A stretch of 60,319 nucleotides of DNA, from NCBI GenBank assembly GCA_003576845.1, contig QEVJ01000014.1, forward strand, positions 1 to 60,319. Direction: 5' to 3'. The stretch is from Planctomycetota bacterium. GTDB taxonomy: Bacteria > Planctomycetota > Planctomycetia > Pirellulales > PLA5. Positions 8,911 through 18,817 of the stretch are shown here, one piece after another. The position numbers and the translations under genes are program-made. Positions within the stretch are counted from its first letter, which is position 1. Each line of letters starts with the position of its first letter. The notes under the pieces are model-generated. The model had not been told where the DNA came from, did no database searches, and worked only from the letters and a program-made list of their open reading frames with translations.

Positions 8911-9810
8911 TCACCACGCCCGAGAGCTCGTCTTGTCCTTCGCCGGAAAGTCGTCGGGGATCTTCTGGGTGACTTTTCCGGTCGCCGCCCATTCCGTGCC
9001 GCGCTGGAGCGTCGCGATGAAGCCGACGCATTTCATCGAGTAGTCGGCGTGTCCCATCGGCGTGTGGAACACGCGGCCTTTACCGTAGTCGACCGTGAAG
9101 ATCATCGGTTCGTGCGCGCCGCGGCCGCCGGTCTTGGGATCGGACCAACTCGTGGCGAGCACGGTCATGTTCTCGGCCGGGCCGCGAAGCCGGTCGTACA
9201 ATTCGTCCTTGGCGTGGAGCCAGACGGCGGGCATGCCCTGCGTGATCGGGTGGTCGCCGTTGCGAACGACGACTTGAAACTCGTGCTGCGCGCCGTGGCT
9301 GCCGCCGTTGCCTTTGGCCTCGTCGCGCACGAGCTTGTCGTCCTTGAAATAGACATAGGGACCGGACTTTTCGTTGCGTCCGCCCCAGCCGCCGAGGCCG
9401 ATGATCTCGTTGTACTCCTTCCAGTCGCCGAAGGAGTTGTTGGCGGCGTGGATGATGACGAGCCCGCCACCGTTCTTGACGTACCCGACGAAATCCTTCT
9501 GCACGTTCTCTGGCCAGGCAGCGCCGTTGTAGTTGGAGACGACGACCTGGTAGTCGGCGAACTTGGGATTCCAGCCGGCGAGATCCTTGCCCGCGGGCGA
9601 GGTCGAGACGTCGACCGTAAAGAGGCCGGATTCTTCGAGGGCCCGCTTGAGGACCGGCGTGGTGGACTTCCAGTCGTGGTTGTTTTGGCCATCGACGATC
9701 AGGGCTTTGAGCTTTTCGGCGGCTGGAGCAGTGCCGGCAGCGAGAAATGCCAGCGCGGCGACGACGAGCGCCGAAAACACGAATCGCAGGGCACAGAGCG
9801 AGGCGGGCAT
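8911..9810 (-). CDS. ThuA domain-containing secreted protein
   Basis: The protein is about 299 residues with a Sec signal peptide ([24 protein letters not shown]) and a ThuA-like glutamine-amidotransferase-type fold. Family blocks are [67 protein letters not shown] and [16 protein letters not shown]. In planctomycetes ThuA proteins are commonly linked to sugar or trehalose utilisation, but no reaction is proven. The start at 9810 is selected because GGAG lies about 8 nt upstream of it; ATG 9831 in frame is the alternative. It is convergent with the permease gene, leaving only 16 bp between the two stops. Confidence 0.9.
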   Translation of the reverse strand: MPASLCALRFVFSALVVAALAFLAAGTAPAAEKLKALIVDGQNNHDWKSTTPVLKRALEESGLFTVDVSTSPAGKDLAGWNPKFADYQVVVSNYNGAAWPENVQKDFVGYVKNGGGLVIIHAANNSFGDWKEYNEIIGLGGWGGRNEKSGPYVYFKDDKLVRDEAKGNGGSHGAQHEFQVVVRNGDHPITQGMPAVWLHAKDELYDRLRGPAENMTVLATSWSDPKTGGRGAHEPMIFTVDYGKGRVFHTPMGHADYSMKCVGFIATLQRGTEWAATGKVTQKIPDDFPAKDKTSSRAW

Positions 9811-9935
9811 CGAAAGTTTCTCCGGCGGCATGGACGTTGTCGCGACTTGTAACGTCGTTTAGTTTAACAAGCTCGCCGAACGAAAGTCACGTGGCGAGCG
9901 ATTCGCGTTCCCGCTAGTCGGCGGAGGCGGCCGAC

Positions 9936-10295
9936 ATGTCACAACAGGTTTTCCCCCAACTCCGGATGACCGATTGGCAGCGCAGCCGGGCGTTTTATGT
10001 CGACGGACTTGGCTTCGCCGTCGAATGGGAGCACCGGTTCGAGCCGGGCTTGCCGGTGTTCGCCAAGATCACGCGGGATGGCCGGTCGCTGTTTCTGACG
10101 GAACATGCCGGCGACTGCCGGGTGGGCGGGGCAGCGTACATCGTGCTGGACGACGTTACCGCATTCGCCGCGGAAATTGGCGCTCGGGGCATCGTGCCCT
10201 CCGAACCGCCGGAAGAATCGCCGTGGAACACGGTGGAATTGCTGTTGATCGACCCGGACGGCAATCGGCTGCGGTTCGCGACGTATCGGTCTTGA
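9936..10295 (+). CDS. VOC family (glyoxalase/bleomycin-resistance-like) protein
   Basis: This 119-residue single-module vicinal-oxygen-chelate protein begins with QLRMTDWQRSRAFYVDGLGF and ends with ELLLIDPDGNRLRFATY, both characteristic of the glyoxalase/bleomycin-resistance fold. It would act as a homodimer with two metal or ligand sites in the cytoplasm. The substrate is unknown, and antibiotic binding should not be assumed. It stands alone between a ThuA gene on the other strand and the yajC promoter region. Confidence 0.88.
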   Translation: MSQQVFPQLRMTDWQRSRAFYVDGLGFAVEWEHRFEPGLPVFAKITRDGRSLFLTEHAGDCRVGGAAYIVLDDVTAFAAEIGARGIVPSEPPEESPWNTVELLLIDPDGNRLRFATYRS

Positions 10296-10627
10296 GCGCG
10301 CGCGAGACGGGGTCGTCATATTGGACGGCTGCGGCGGCGGCCGAGGCGCCATCCGGGGTGGCCGCGCGTGCCCTTGCCCCTTGGGGCGTAAAGGTTTAAG
10401 ATACGCCGCTACGCTGTTTTCGGGCGGTTTTCCGCGCGCGTAGCGGCAGCGTGGGTTGGGCGGGTTTCCCCCGCCGGCTACGGTTGGCCACGTCGGCGAG
10501 TAGCGTGCTCGCGCTGCGAATTCTATGTGACGTCGCGTTGCGACTGGGGACTTTGGTGGAACAGGTTGGGCTTGGCGTGTTGACCGACGGTGCGATCATT
10601 GGCGAGAGTCTGGCTCGGCCGTGGTTC
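10296..10627. other. Leader region of yajC-secDF
   Basis: This gene-poor region holds a promoter-like pair (10374-10402). It is followed by a 10-bp perfect hairpin, GCCGCTACGC at 10405-10414 with GCGTAGCGGC at 10438-10447. An in-frame GTG at 10451 could extend yajC into this region, but the extension is Arg/Leu-rich and lacks family similarity. Confidence 0.45.
10374..10402 (+). promoter_or_regulatory. Putative sigma70-type promoter for yajC-secDF
   Basis: TTGCCC (10374-10379) and TAAGAT (10397-10402) are separated by 17 bp. A hairpin just downstream could sit at the 5' end of the transcript. Assigned by sequence match only. Confidence 0.35.
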
Positions 10628-10942
10628 ATGCTGGCCGACGGCGGTTGGGAGGGCATCGCGACCAGTCCCTACTTGTTGTTCATTGCCATCGGCGTGCTGT
10701 TTTATCTGCTGATCCTCCGTCCCGAACGCCGGCGGCAGGGTTCGCAGCGGCAAATGCTCGACGCAATGAAGAAAAACGATCGCGTGGTGACGATCGGGGG
10801 CATCAAGGGCACGGTGATCTCGGTCAATCGCGAGGCCGACGAAGTGGTAATTCGCGTGGACGACAACGCCAAGCTGCGGCTGACCGTGGGAGCGATCGCG
10901 CGGATCGAAGGCGAAGACGCGAAGAAGAGCGAAGGGGCATAG
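10628..10942 (+). CDS. yajC: Preprotein translocase subunit YajC
   Basis: YajC is a small single-span inner-membrane protein that associates with SecDF. The conserved core is visible: one helix (SPYLLFIAIGVLFYLLILRP) followed by ERRRQGSQRQMLDAMKKNDR and then VVTIGGIKGTV. Starting at ATG 10628 gives 104 residues, the family's usual length. Upstream in-frame GTG 10451 and TTG 10553 would lengthen the N-terminus. secDF follows after 161 bp, the normal yajC-secD order, so the two genes likely form one operon. Confidence 0.9.
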   Translation: MLADGGWEGIATSPYLLFIAIGVLFYLLILRPERRRQGSQRQMLDAMKKNDRVVTIGGIKGTVISVNREADEVVIRVDDNAKLRLTVGAIARIEGEDAKKSEGA

Positions 10943-11103
10943 CGCAGCATTGCAGGTTAGGAATTAGGGGTGGCGCCGGTGGTTCATTCACCTGTGCGAG
11001 GCTCAGACAAAGTCGATGTTCGTTGGTGGTTCCGACTCGTGGACAGGCCACCCGTGCCATCCAAGGCTAGGAAGACGAAAAGCTCGTAAGGGATTAACCG
11101 ATC

Positions 11104-14100
11104 ATGTTTCGGCTGAACGCGTTCCGGTCGCACGCGCCGTGGGCCGTGTGTGTTTCGTTGGCACTGGCATTGTGGGTGGCGTCGCCGCGCGGGTTGCCGG
11201 CCCAGGACGCGGCGGGTGAGCAAGCGGCTCCGGCACAAGCGGCTCCGGCGGAAGGCGACAAGCCGGCGGATTCACCGGCGGCGGTTGAAGCACCACCTGC
11301 CGAGGACAAGCCTGCCGAGGACAAGCCCGCTGAAGTCCCGGCGACGCCCGATGCACCGAAGGACGGCGCGACCGCGACCGAAGCTCCCAAGGCCGAGACG
11401 CCCTCCGCCGATGCACCGAAGACGCCCACTGCCGATGCGCCAAAGACGCCGGCGGCTAGTGCGATTCCCGAAGTGAAGGCGCCCACGTCGCCGACGGAGC
11501 CGGCGGAGCCGAGAAAGGCGGACGAACCGGCCGCGTCCGACGCCCGCGAAGCGGCTAAGTTGCCGTCGGACGTGTCGGTGCTCACGCCGGAGGCCCGGTT
11601 CCGGCTCGTCGACCAATTGCGAGTTCAAGACGACCGGGTCACGCCGACGGAATACGAACAGGGCCGTAAGCTCGATCCCGACCTCACGCCCGACAAGGAC
11701 TTCGAGGCCCTGGACCTCGACAAGAATCAGTCGCTGTCGGTCGACGAGTTCGCCGCCGGATTCACGAAGATCTGGCTGGTCGTGCTGATCGTCCTCGCGA
11801 CGCTGGTCTTGCCGTTCTTGGTCGCCATCTGGATTTGCCGGGCGATACGGCTGCCGGAATACTCGGCGCGGATGGGCTTCGTGCTGCTGGCGATTGCCGC
11901 GTCGGCCGTGATCATCTCCTTGGGCCAGTTGCGGTTCGGCATCGACTTGCGCGGCGGCGTGATTCTCGTCTATCAAGTGGACGAGGAGAAGACGAAGGCG
12001 CTCACCGAAACGGGCGACGGCCCCGACGGCAATTACATGGACCGGCTGATCGCCGCGCTCAACTTGCGCGTCAACCCGGGCGGCCAAAAGGAAATCGTCA
12101 TCCGGCGGTTCGGCGAGAACGAAGTCGAGATTATCGTGCCCGAAGCGCAGCCCGCGGAAATCGAGCAACTTAAGAAGACGATCCGCACGGCCGGGTTTCT
12201 CGAATTCCGGATCATGCTGAACCAGCAGAATCTGGGCGACTTCTTGCGGGTGCCCGACCCCGAAAAGGTGCTCGCGGATGCGATGAAGCCGGATAGTCCC
12301 ATCGACGTGCGGATTCCGTTCGAGAATTTCGAGACTGGGAAGGAAGAGTTGGTGACGGTAGCCCGGTGGTTGCCGATCGATCCCGAACAGGTGAACCTGG
12401 CGCAGGAGCAGGGACGCGGGGCGCTGATCCATCGCAAAAATGCCGAGGGACAGGACGAAGTGCTCGCGGGCGTCCGCGACCCTGCGCGGGAGCGCGAATG
12501 GGTCGTGCGCGGCAACGAGTTGAGCTCCGCGGGACAAACGCGGGACCCGGACACGGGCGAACCCGCCGTCGATTTCCGCATGACGACGCTGGGTGCGGCA
12601 AACCTCGGCGAAATGACCGGCGAATACGCGCCCGAGCCCGACGGCTTGCGCCACCGAATGGGCATCGTATTCGACGGCAAACTGATCTCGGCGCCGGGCC
12701 TGAAAAGCGTCATCCACGACAGCGGGATCATCACCGGCAGCTACACGAAGCAGGACGTCTCGTTGATGGTGAGCGTGCTCAACGCGGGCAGCTTGCCCGC
12801 CGTGCTCATCGAAACGCCGGTCAGCCAGAACGACATCGGCGCCACCGTCGGCGAAGACACGATCGAGAAGGGCCGGACGTCGATGCTCATCTCGACGGCG
12901 CTGGTGCTGGCGTTCATGGCCGCGTTCTACCGCTTCTCGGGCGTGGTGGCCTGCGTGGCGCTGCTGTTGAACGTGGCGATGACGTTCGCCGTCATCATCC
13001 TGTTCAAAGCGCCGTTGACGCTGCCCGGGCTCGCCGGTTTGGCGCTCGGCGTCGGCATGGCGGTCGACGCGAACGTGCTGATTTTCGAGCGGATTCGGGA
13101 AGAGCTGCAGCGCGGCGCTGCGCTGCGGATGGCGATTCGCAACGGCTTCGACCGGGCGTCGACGACGATCATCGACTCGAACCTCACGACGGTCATCACG
13201 GGGTTGATTCTGTATCGGATCGGCACCGACCAGGTGAAGGGCTTCGCGATTACGCTGATCATCGGGATCGCGGCGAACCTGTTCACGGCGATTACGTTCA
13301 GCCGCCTGGTGTTCGACATCGCCGACAAGAAGCGGCTGCTATCGAAGCTGACGATGTCGAAGCTGATCGAGGGGACGAACTTCGACTTCATCGGCCGGCA
13401 ACGGCTGCTCATCGGCGCGTCGGTCGTGTTGATCGTCGTCGGACTGGCGGCGTGCTACATGCGGGGGATTACGCTGTTGGACATCGACTTTGCGGGCGGC
13501 ACGTCGGCGGACGTCGTGTTCACCGGTCCGAAGAATGTTGACGAACTGCGCAAGACATTGGACGACAATGGGATTCTCGACGCGACGGTGAGCACGATCC
13601 AGCGGCAGGACGCGCAGAGCGTGCAGTTCAAGATCGACACGTCGCTGGGCAACCCCAGTTCGCTACCGATCGAATTCACGAAGCGCGACATCGACCCAAC
13701 GGACGGTAAGTTGACGCCCAAAGAGTACGAAGCCAAGCGCACGGGCCGCGCAGCGACGTTTGCCCAAGCGCGGTTTGCCGAGTTGGATTTGGATGGCAAT
13801 GGATCGCTAAGCGAGGACGAATTCAAGATTTCGCGCGAGGACGTGCTGTACTTCTATCTGGAAGGCGTGTTCGGCAACGAATTGCGGCGCAACGCGCTGA
13901 CGTATACGCCGCCGGCGCCGATTGCGGGCGCGACTTCGGCGGTCGAGGACGAAGCGAGCGCGGCGCGCGCGCTCGTCAGCGCGGAGATTAGCACGCCAAC
14001 GAGCGAGTTGGCGGACCACGGTTCGCGGTCGCCGTTCCGCCTGGCGTCGTATCAAACCGACGCGGCGGCGAAGGAAGAAACGAAACCGGACGGTTCCCCG

Positions 14101-15186
14101 GCGCCAGCTCCGGATGCAACTCCCGTGACTCCGGCGGCTCCAGCCGCACCAAAGGAGTCCGACGTAAAGTCAGCAACCGGCGACGCGGCGGCGGATGCAG
14201 CAAAGCCCGATCCCGAAACGCCCGATCCCGAAAAGACCGACCCAACGAAGGCCGATCCTTCGGCAGATCCGCTCAAGCCGCCGGCATCGCCCGAAACGCC
14301 AGCGACTGCGGCCGGTTCGGCCATGATGCAGTCGTCTTCGAGCCTGACGTTCGCGGAGAAGGTGTCGTACAAGGAAGTACACGGCTCGCTCGATTCGCTC
14401 ATCAAGGAGAAGTTTCCCGGCGCGCGCACGCGGATCACGCACACCGAAGAACCGGGGAGCCAGGAGGCCACGCTAAAGTGGAACGTTGAAACGACGCTTT
14501 CGCCGACGGAAACGAAGACGCTGCTCGATGCCTATGCCGCGAAACTGGCCGCCGAGCCAGTCTTTCCGGCGGCCAGTTCGATCGGTCCGAACGTCGCCGA
14601 TAAGGCGAAGCAGCAGGCGGTGTTCGCCATCGTCGTCGCATTGCTGGCGATCATCGTGTACGTGTGGATTCGGTTCCAAAAGGTCGTCTACGGCGTCGCC
14701 GCCGTCGTGGCGCTGGCGCACGACGTGCTCGTGACGCTCGGATTGATCGGCCTGAGCTCGTACTTCGCCGAGGCGGTTCCGGGGCTTGCCGAGGTGCTCA
14801 AAATCGACCCGTTCAAGATCAATCTGACCGTCGTCGCCGCGTTTTTGACGATCATCGGGTTTTCAATCAACGACACGATCGTGATCTTCGACCGGATTCG
14901 CGAGGTGCGGGGCAAGAGTCCGTATCTGACCGTCGACATGGTGAACGGAAGCGTAAACCAGATGCTCGGCCGGACGTTCCTCACGTCGTTCACGGTGCTC
15001 ATGGTGGTGTTCATTCTGTATTTCTTCGGGGGCGATGCGATCCACGCTTTCGCGTTTGCGATGCTCGTCGGGTTGATCTCCGGCGTCTACAGCACGGTGT
15101 TCATCGCCAACCCGATCGTGCTCTGGCTGTCGCAAAAGCCGCAGCCGACGAAGGTGGAAGTGCGGACGCCGGCGCGGGTGGCGTAG
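11104..15186 (+). CDS. secDF: Fused SecD-SecF protein-export subunit with EF-hand loops
   Basis: This 1360-residue inner-membrane protein is a SecD-SecF fusion that uses the proton gradient to help pull exported proteins across. After a signal-like N-terminus come a Pro/Ala/Lys-rich linker (about 36-140) and a canonical EF-hand loop at 204-215 (DLDKNQSLSVDE). Next are the first SecD helices and the P1 region (FGIDLRGGVILVYQVDEE), then SecD helices (about 595-720). SecF starts near 760 (LLDIDFAGGTSADVVF). It carries a second EF-hand loop at 895-906 (DLDGNGSLSEDE) and another Ala/Pro-rich insert (about 1010-1080), then ends with SecF helices. Two EF-hands and long linkers make it much larger than typical SecDF (about 750-850). 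Confidence 0.96.
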   Translation: MFRLNAFRSHAPWAVCVSLALALWVASPRGLPAQDAAGEQAAPAQAAPAEGDKPADSPAAVEAPPAEDKPAEDKPAEVPATPDAPKDGATATEAPKAETPSADAPKTPTADAPKTPAASAIPEVKAPTSPTEPAEPRKADEPAASDAREAAKLPSDVSVLTPEARFRLVDQLRVQDDRVTPTEYEQGRKLDPDLTPDKDFEALDLDKNQSLSVDEFAAGFTKIWLVVLIVLATLVLPFLVAIWICRAIRLPEYSARMGFVLLAIAASAVIISLGQLRFGIDLRGGVILVYQVDEEKTKALTETGDGPDGNYMDRLIAALNLRVNPGGQKEIVIRRFGENEVEIIVPEAQPAEIEQLKKTIRTAGFLEFRIMLNQQNLGDFLRVPDPEKVLADAMKPDSPIDVRIPFENFETGKEELVTVARWLPIDPEQVNLAQEQGRGALIHRKNAEGQDEVLAGVRDPAREREWVVRGNELSSAGQTRDPDTGEPAVDFRMTTLGAANLGEMTGEYAPEPDGLRHRMGIVFDGKLISAPGLKSVIHDSGIITGSYTKQDVSLMVSVLNAGSLPAVLIETPVSQNDIGATVGEDTIEKGRTSMLISTALVLAFMAAFYRFSGVVACVALLLNVAMTFAVIILFKAPLTLPGLAGLALGVGMAVDANVLIFERIREELQRGAALRMAIRNGFDRASTTIIDSNLTTVITGLILYRIGTDQVKGFAITLIIGIAANLFTAITFSRLVFDIADKKRLLSKLTMSKLIEGTNFDFIGRQRLLIGASVVLIVVGLAACYMRGITLLDIDFAGGTSADVVFTGPKNVDELRKTLDDNGILDATVSTIQRQDAQSVQFKIDTSLGNPSSLPIEFTKRDIDPTDGKLTPKEYEAKRTGRAATFAQARFAELDLDGNGSLSEDEFKISREDVLYFYLEGVFGNELRRNALTYTPPAPIAGATSAVEDEASAARALVSAEISTPTSELADHGSRSPFRLASYQTDAAAKEETKPDGSPAPAPDATPVTPAAPAAPKESDVKSATGDAAADAAKPDPETPDPEKTDPTKADPSADPLKPPASPETPATAAGSAMMQSSSSLTFAEKVSYKEVHGSLDSLIKEKFPGARTRITHTEEPGSQEATLKWNVETTLSPTETKTLLDAYAAKLAAEPVFPAASSIGPNVADKAKQQAVFAIVVALLAIIVYVWIRFQKVVYGVAAVVALAHDVLVTLGLIGLSSYFAEAVPGLAEVLKIDPFKINLTVVAAFLTIIGFSINDTIVIFDRIREVRGKSPYLTVDMVNGSVNQMLGRTFLTSFTVLMVVFILYFFGGDAIHAFAFAMLVGLISGVYSTVFIANPIVLWLSQKPQPTKVEVRTPARVA

Positions 15187-15531
15187 GAGTTTTCCCGGCA
15201 AAACACGGCGCCGGCGAGAGGCTGCGCTACAACTGTGCGCACTTATTCGGTTGTGGCCGGGGACTGCCAGCAATGCCGGCGCGGCGGCGTAAGGCGTTGC
15301 GGCGTCGGAGGTTTCGTTCGGTCGGCCCTTGCGAACGTGGCTTGCTCGGGACGCGAGGCGGTTCTATAATCCGGCCCGCTTTTCCCGCAATTGCGGCGCG
15401 GTGACCCCAAGGAGTTGGCCCGGCCGTATCGCGCGCTCGGCGATTTCGGCCGAGCGGCGACGTCGGCGGACCGCGGCGCGGTTCTCCTCGATAGGCAAGG
15501 ACGCCAGAGAGTCTTGCACGCAGCGACCCAC
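15187..15531. other. Intergenic region with the LptD-like gene promoter
   Basis: No independent gene is supported here. The region holds a near-consensus promoter at 15342-15370. The sequence after it is open in the frame of the downstream gene from TTG 15391, so part of it may be translated. Confidence 0.5.
15342..15370 (+). promoter_or_regulatory. Sigma70-type promoter upstream of the LptD-like gene
   Basis: TTGCTC (15342-15347) and a perfect TATAAT (15365-15370) are 17 bp apart. Transcription would begin near 15377, after the end of secDF, so the LptD-like gene has its own promoter. Confidence 0.6.
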
Positions 15532-18500
15532 GTGGTGGCGAGTTCGTCTCGCGCGCGCCGGAGCGATCGCGCGGCTCGCGCTGCGCGCGGATGGCGGCGT
15601 TGCGGCGGCGGCTCAACCCGCGTCGTTACCCGTGCTACGCTCCTCACTGCCATCGTTGTCGCGTGTTTCGTGTTCTTAGGGGTCGAGCGCGCTTTCGCCG
15701 CGCCCCGCGAGTCAAACGCGAACCGGCAAAGCGACGCGAGAGAGATCGTGCTTACCGCCGATCAAGCCCAGCGGTGGCGCGAAGGCGAGACCGACGTGTG
15801 GTTTCTCGCCGGCAGCGTCTTCGCCGGACAAGGCGACGCATCGGTGCAGTCGCGGTACGCCATCGTGTGGGTCGAGGCGCCGGTTGCGGGGCGCGACTGC
15901 CAGGTGACCGTGTACGCCGAAGGAGACGTGGTTCGCGATGGCAAGCCGGTGTCGCCGCGCGAGAAAATCGCCCTGGCCGGAGTTTCCGAGCCGGGCCACG
16001 CGGCCGAACTGATTCCGACGCACGATCCGGCCGCAACCAAGCTGCTGTTGCGTTTCGCGTCGAGCGCCTGGCCGCAAATGCGCGTCGGGCGCATGGCGGC
16101 CAAACCGACGGAAACGCCCGCCATCTATCGCCGCGCCACGGCCGAACGGTTTCCGAGCGACGGCGCGACGATTCGCCGCACCCAGTTCACGAGTTTCGAC
16201 ACGCTCGACCAGCCCGCACCGACCGCGACGATTCCGCCCGGCACGCGACGCTTGCGAATGTTCCCGCGCAGCAGCCTCCCGGTGCGCGCCCGCTGGTCGC
16301 CGAACGGCCCGACCGAATCGGTCGCCGTAATCAATTCCGGCGTAAACATCATCATCGACGGACTCGCCGACGTTGGCTCGATCGACGTGGCCTCCGACCG
16401 GATCGTGATCTGGACCAGCGGCATGGAGGAATCGAGCCTGGCGGGCGAGTCGCTGCAAAACGACGACATGCCCCTGGAACTCTACATGGAAGGCAACATC
16501 GTCTTCCGCCAGGGCGAGCGGATCGTGTACGCCGACCGGATGTACTACAACGTCAAAACCCGCAGCGGCACGGTGCTCGACGCGCAGCTCGTCACGCCGG
16601 TGCCGGAATATGCGGGCCTCGTTCGCCTGCGGGCCGACGTGGTGCGGCAGCTCGATCGCGACCACTTCGAGGCTACGAACGCGGCGCTCACAACCAGCCG
16701 GCTCGGAATCCCCAGCTACTGGTTCCAGTCGAAGCGGCTCACGTTCACCGATATCCAGAGGCCCGTGGTGAGCGGCTTTAATGGAGCGCCGCTCATCAAT
16801 CCCGAGACCGGCGAGCAGGTGATCGAGCATAAGTACATGGCCGGCGGGTACAACAACACGGTCTATCTCGAAGGGCTGCCGATTCTTTGGTGGCCGACCG
16901 TCGAAACCGATCTCCAGCGGCCGACGTTTTACCTCAACGAGCTCAAGGTCAAGCACGACAACGTCTTCGGCACGCAGGTTTACACGAACTGGGACGCCTA
17001 TCAGGTGTTCGGCATCCGCAATCCGCCCGCGGGCACGGAGTTGGACTTCGATCTCGACTACTTGAGCGATCGCGGTCCGGCGGCGGGCGTGCGGCTCGGT
17101 TACGACCGCGTGGGGACGTATCTGCCGGGAGCGTATCGCGGTTTCTGGGACGCCTGGGGCATCAAGGACGACGGTCTCGACAACCTGGGGCGCGATCGGC
17201 GAGCGCTCGTGCCGGAAGAGGAGTTCCGTGGCCGCGTCATCAACCGCCATCGGCATCGGCTGTCCGATTCGCTCACGTTCACCGGCGAACTCGGCTGGAT
17301 CAGCGACCGCAACTTCCTCGAACAGTATTTCGAGCGCGAGTGGGACGAGGAAAAGGACTTTACGAGCGGCTTGGAGCTCAAGTGGCTCGTCGAGAATAGC
17401 TCGCTGTCCCTGTTCGCCAACACGCGGACCAACGACTTCTTCACGCAGACCGAGAACCTGCCGAAGCTCGAACACTTTTGGATCGGCCAGTCGCTGCTGT
17501 TCGACCGGCTCACCTGGTACGAGCATTCGCACGCCGGCTACGCGAAGCTCGAAACGGCGACACGGCCGCTCGATCCGGCGGATGCGGCCAAATTCGATCC
17601 GCTGGCTTGGGAAGTCGAAAGCGAAGGCCTGCGGGCGGCGACGCGGCAAGAACTCGACGCGCCGTTTTCGCTCGGGCCGTTCCGCATCGTGCCGTATGTG
17701 CTCGGCGAGGCCGCGTATTGGGGCCAGGACCTGACCGGCGAAGACACCGATCGGGTCTACGGCCGGGCGGGCGTGCGGTCGAGCATTCCGATCTGGTCCG
17801 TCAATCCGCTGATCGAAAACGAGTTGTTCAACATCCGCGGACTCGCCCACAAGGTGACGTTCGACAGCGATATCTTCTTCGCCGAGGCGAATCGCGATCT
17901 GAGCCAGTTCCCGCTGTACGACGAACTCGACGACGACGCGGTCGAGCATTTCCGCCGCCGGTTGATGTTCGACACGTTCGGCGGGACGTTCGGCGACAAT
18001 GTGCCGCTGGCGTTCGACGAGCGGTTCTATGCGCTGCGAAGCGGATTGGGCGGTTGGGTTTCGTCGCCGAGCACGGAAGTCGTCGACGACTTGATGGCCG
18101 TCAAGTTTGGCGTGCGGCAGCGGTGGCAAACCAAACGCGGCGCGCCCGGCAACGAGCGGATCGTCGATCTCGTGACGCTCGACACGCGGGCGATGTACTT
18201 TCCCAAGCCCGACCGGGACAACTTCGGCCAGGAGTTCGGTCTCGCCGAGTACGACTTCCGCTGGCACGTCGGCGACCGCGTGACGCTGGTGAGCGAGGGC
18301 ATTTTCGACTTCTTCGATCGCGGGCAACGGATCTTCAGCGCCGGCGGATTCTTGAACCGTCCGCCGAACGGCAGCGTTTATCTCGGCGTGAGGTCGATCG
18401 AGGGCCCGCTGAGCGCCACGGTGCTCAACGGCTCGTTTACGTACAAGCTGAGCCCGAAGTGGATCGCGGCGGCGGGGGCGTCGGTCGATCTCGGCGACGA

Positions 18501-18696
18501 CGGCAACATCGGGCAGCAGTTCGCCCTTACGCGGATCGGCGAATCGCTCCTCGTCCGCGTCGGCGCGAACGTCGACGCCAGTCGCGGCAGCGTCGGGGCG
18601 TCGATCGTCGTCGAGCCGCGGTTCTGGCCGAAAGGCAAGCTCCGCGGAACCGACGGAGCGCAAGTGCTGCCGATCGGGCCGTATGATGTGGAGTAG
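15532..18696 (+). CDS. LptD/OstA-like outer-membrane protein
   Basis: This protein of about 1050 residues is predicted to act in lipopolysaccharide-type transport to the outer leaflet. A signal peptide (TLLTAIVVACFVFLGVERAFA) leads to a domain with OstA-like beta-jellyroll sequence (LELYMEGNIVFRQGERIVYA followed by DRMYYNVKTRSG). A long C-terminal region rich in alternating polar and aromatic strands (for example LSDSLTFTGELGWISDRNFL) is consistent with a beta-barrel. The start is uncertain: GTG 15532 or 15535 gives a basic n-region before the signal peptide, and TTG 15391 is the longest option. The antisense strand is also open over most of the length, which is a codon-bias artefact. The family is inferred from architecture; the LptD Cys pairs of proteobacteria are not seen. 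Confidence 0.75.
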   Translation: MVASSSRARRSDRAARAARGWRRCGGGSTRVVTRATLLTAIVVACFVFLGVERAFAAPRESNANRQSDAREIVLTADQAQRWREGETDVWFLAGSVFAGQGDASVQSRYAIVWVEAPVAGRDCQVTVYAEGDVVRDGKPVSPREKIALAGVSEPGHAAELIPTHDPAATKLLLRFASSAWPQMRVGRMAAKPTETPAIYRRATAERFPSDGATIRRTQFTSFDTLDQPAPTATIPPGTRRLRMFPRSSLPVRARWSPNGPTESVAVINSGVNIIIDGLADVGSIDVASDRIVIWTSGMEESSLAGESLQNDDMPLELYMEGNIVFRQGERIVYADRMYYNVKTRSGTVLDAQLVTPVPEYAGLVRLRADVVRQLDRDHFEATNAALTTSRLGIPSYWFQSKRLTFTDIQRPVVSGFNGAPLINPETGEQVIEHKYMAGGYNNTVYLEGLPILWWPTVETDLQRPTFYLNELKVKHDNVFGTQVYTNWDAYQVFGIRNPPAGTELDFDLDYLSDRGPAAGVRLGYDRVGTYLPGAYRGFWDAWGIKDDGLDNLGRDRRALVPEEEFRGRVINRHRHRLSDSLTFTGELGWISDRNFLEQYFEREWDEEKDFTSGLELKWLVENSSLSLFANTRTNDFFTQTENLPKLEHFWIGQSLLFDRLTWYEHSHAGYAKLETATRPLDPADAAKFDPLAWEVESEGLRAATRQELDAPFSLGPFRIVPYVLGEAAYWGQDLTGEDTDRVYGRAGVRSSIPIWSVNPLIENELFNIRGLAHKVTFDSDIFFAEANRDLSQFPLYDELDDDAVEHFRRRLMFDTFGGTFGDNVPLAFDERFYALRSGLGGWVSSPSTEVVDDLMAVKFGVRQRWQTKRGAPGNERIVDLVTLDTRAMYFPKPDRDNFGQEFGLAEYDFRWHVGDRVTLVSEGIFDFFDRGQRIFSAGGFLNRPPNGSVYLGVRSIEGPLSATVLNGSFTYKLSPKWIAAAGASVDLGDDGNIGQQFALTRIGESLLVRVGANVDASRGSVGASIVVEPRFWPKGKLRGTDGAQVLPIGPYDVE

Positions 18697-18817
18697 GGGC
18701 ACGCAGCCCGGATTCTCCGCATTCTGTCGGCCGAACGATTGAGTCGTACGCGAAACGCAACTACGCTACACGCGTCGCCGGTTTTTGTCCGAACGAACTC
18801 GTAGACGCCTTGCCGCA

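Noticed and set aside
8895-9852. Continuation of the permease frame for another 320 residues past 8894
   Set aside because: It reads the antisense strand of the ThuA gene and is Arg/Val/Gly-rich nonsense. The family C-terminus fits the frame ending at 8894.
15712-18702. 996-residue antisense open frame opposite the LptD-like gene
   Set aside because: Long antisense frames are common in GC-rich DNA. The composition is unnatural and the sense frame has signal peptide and family features.
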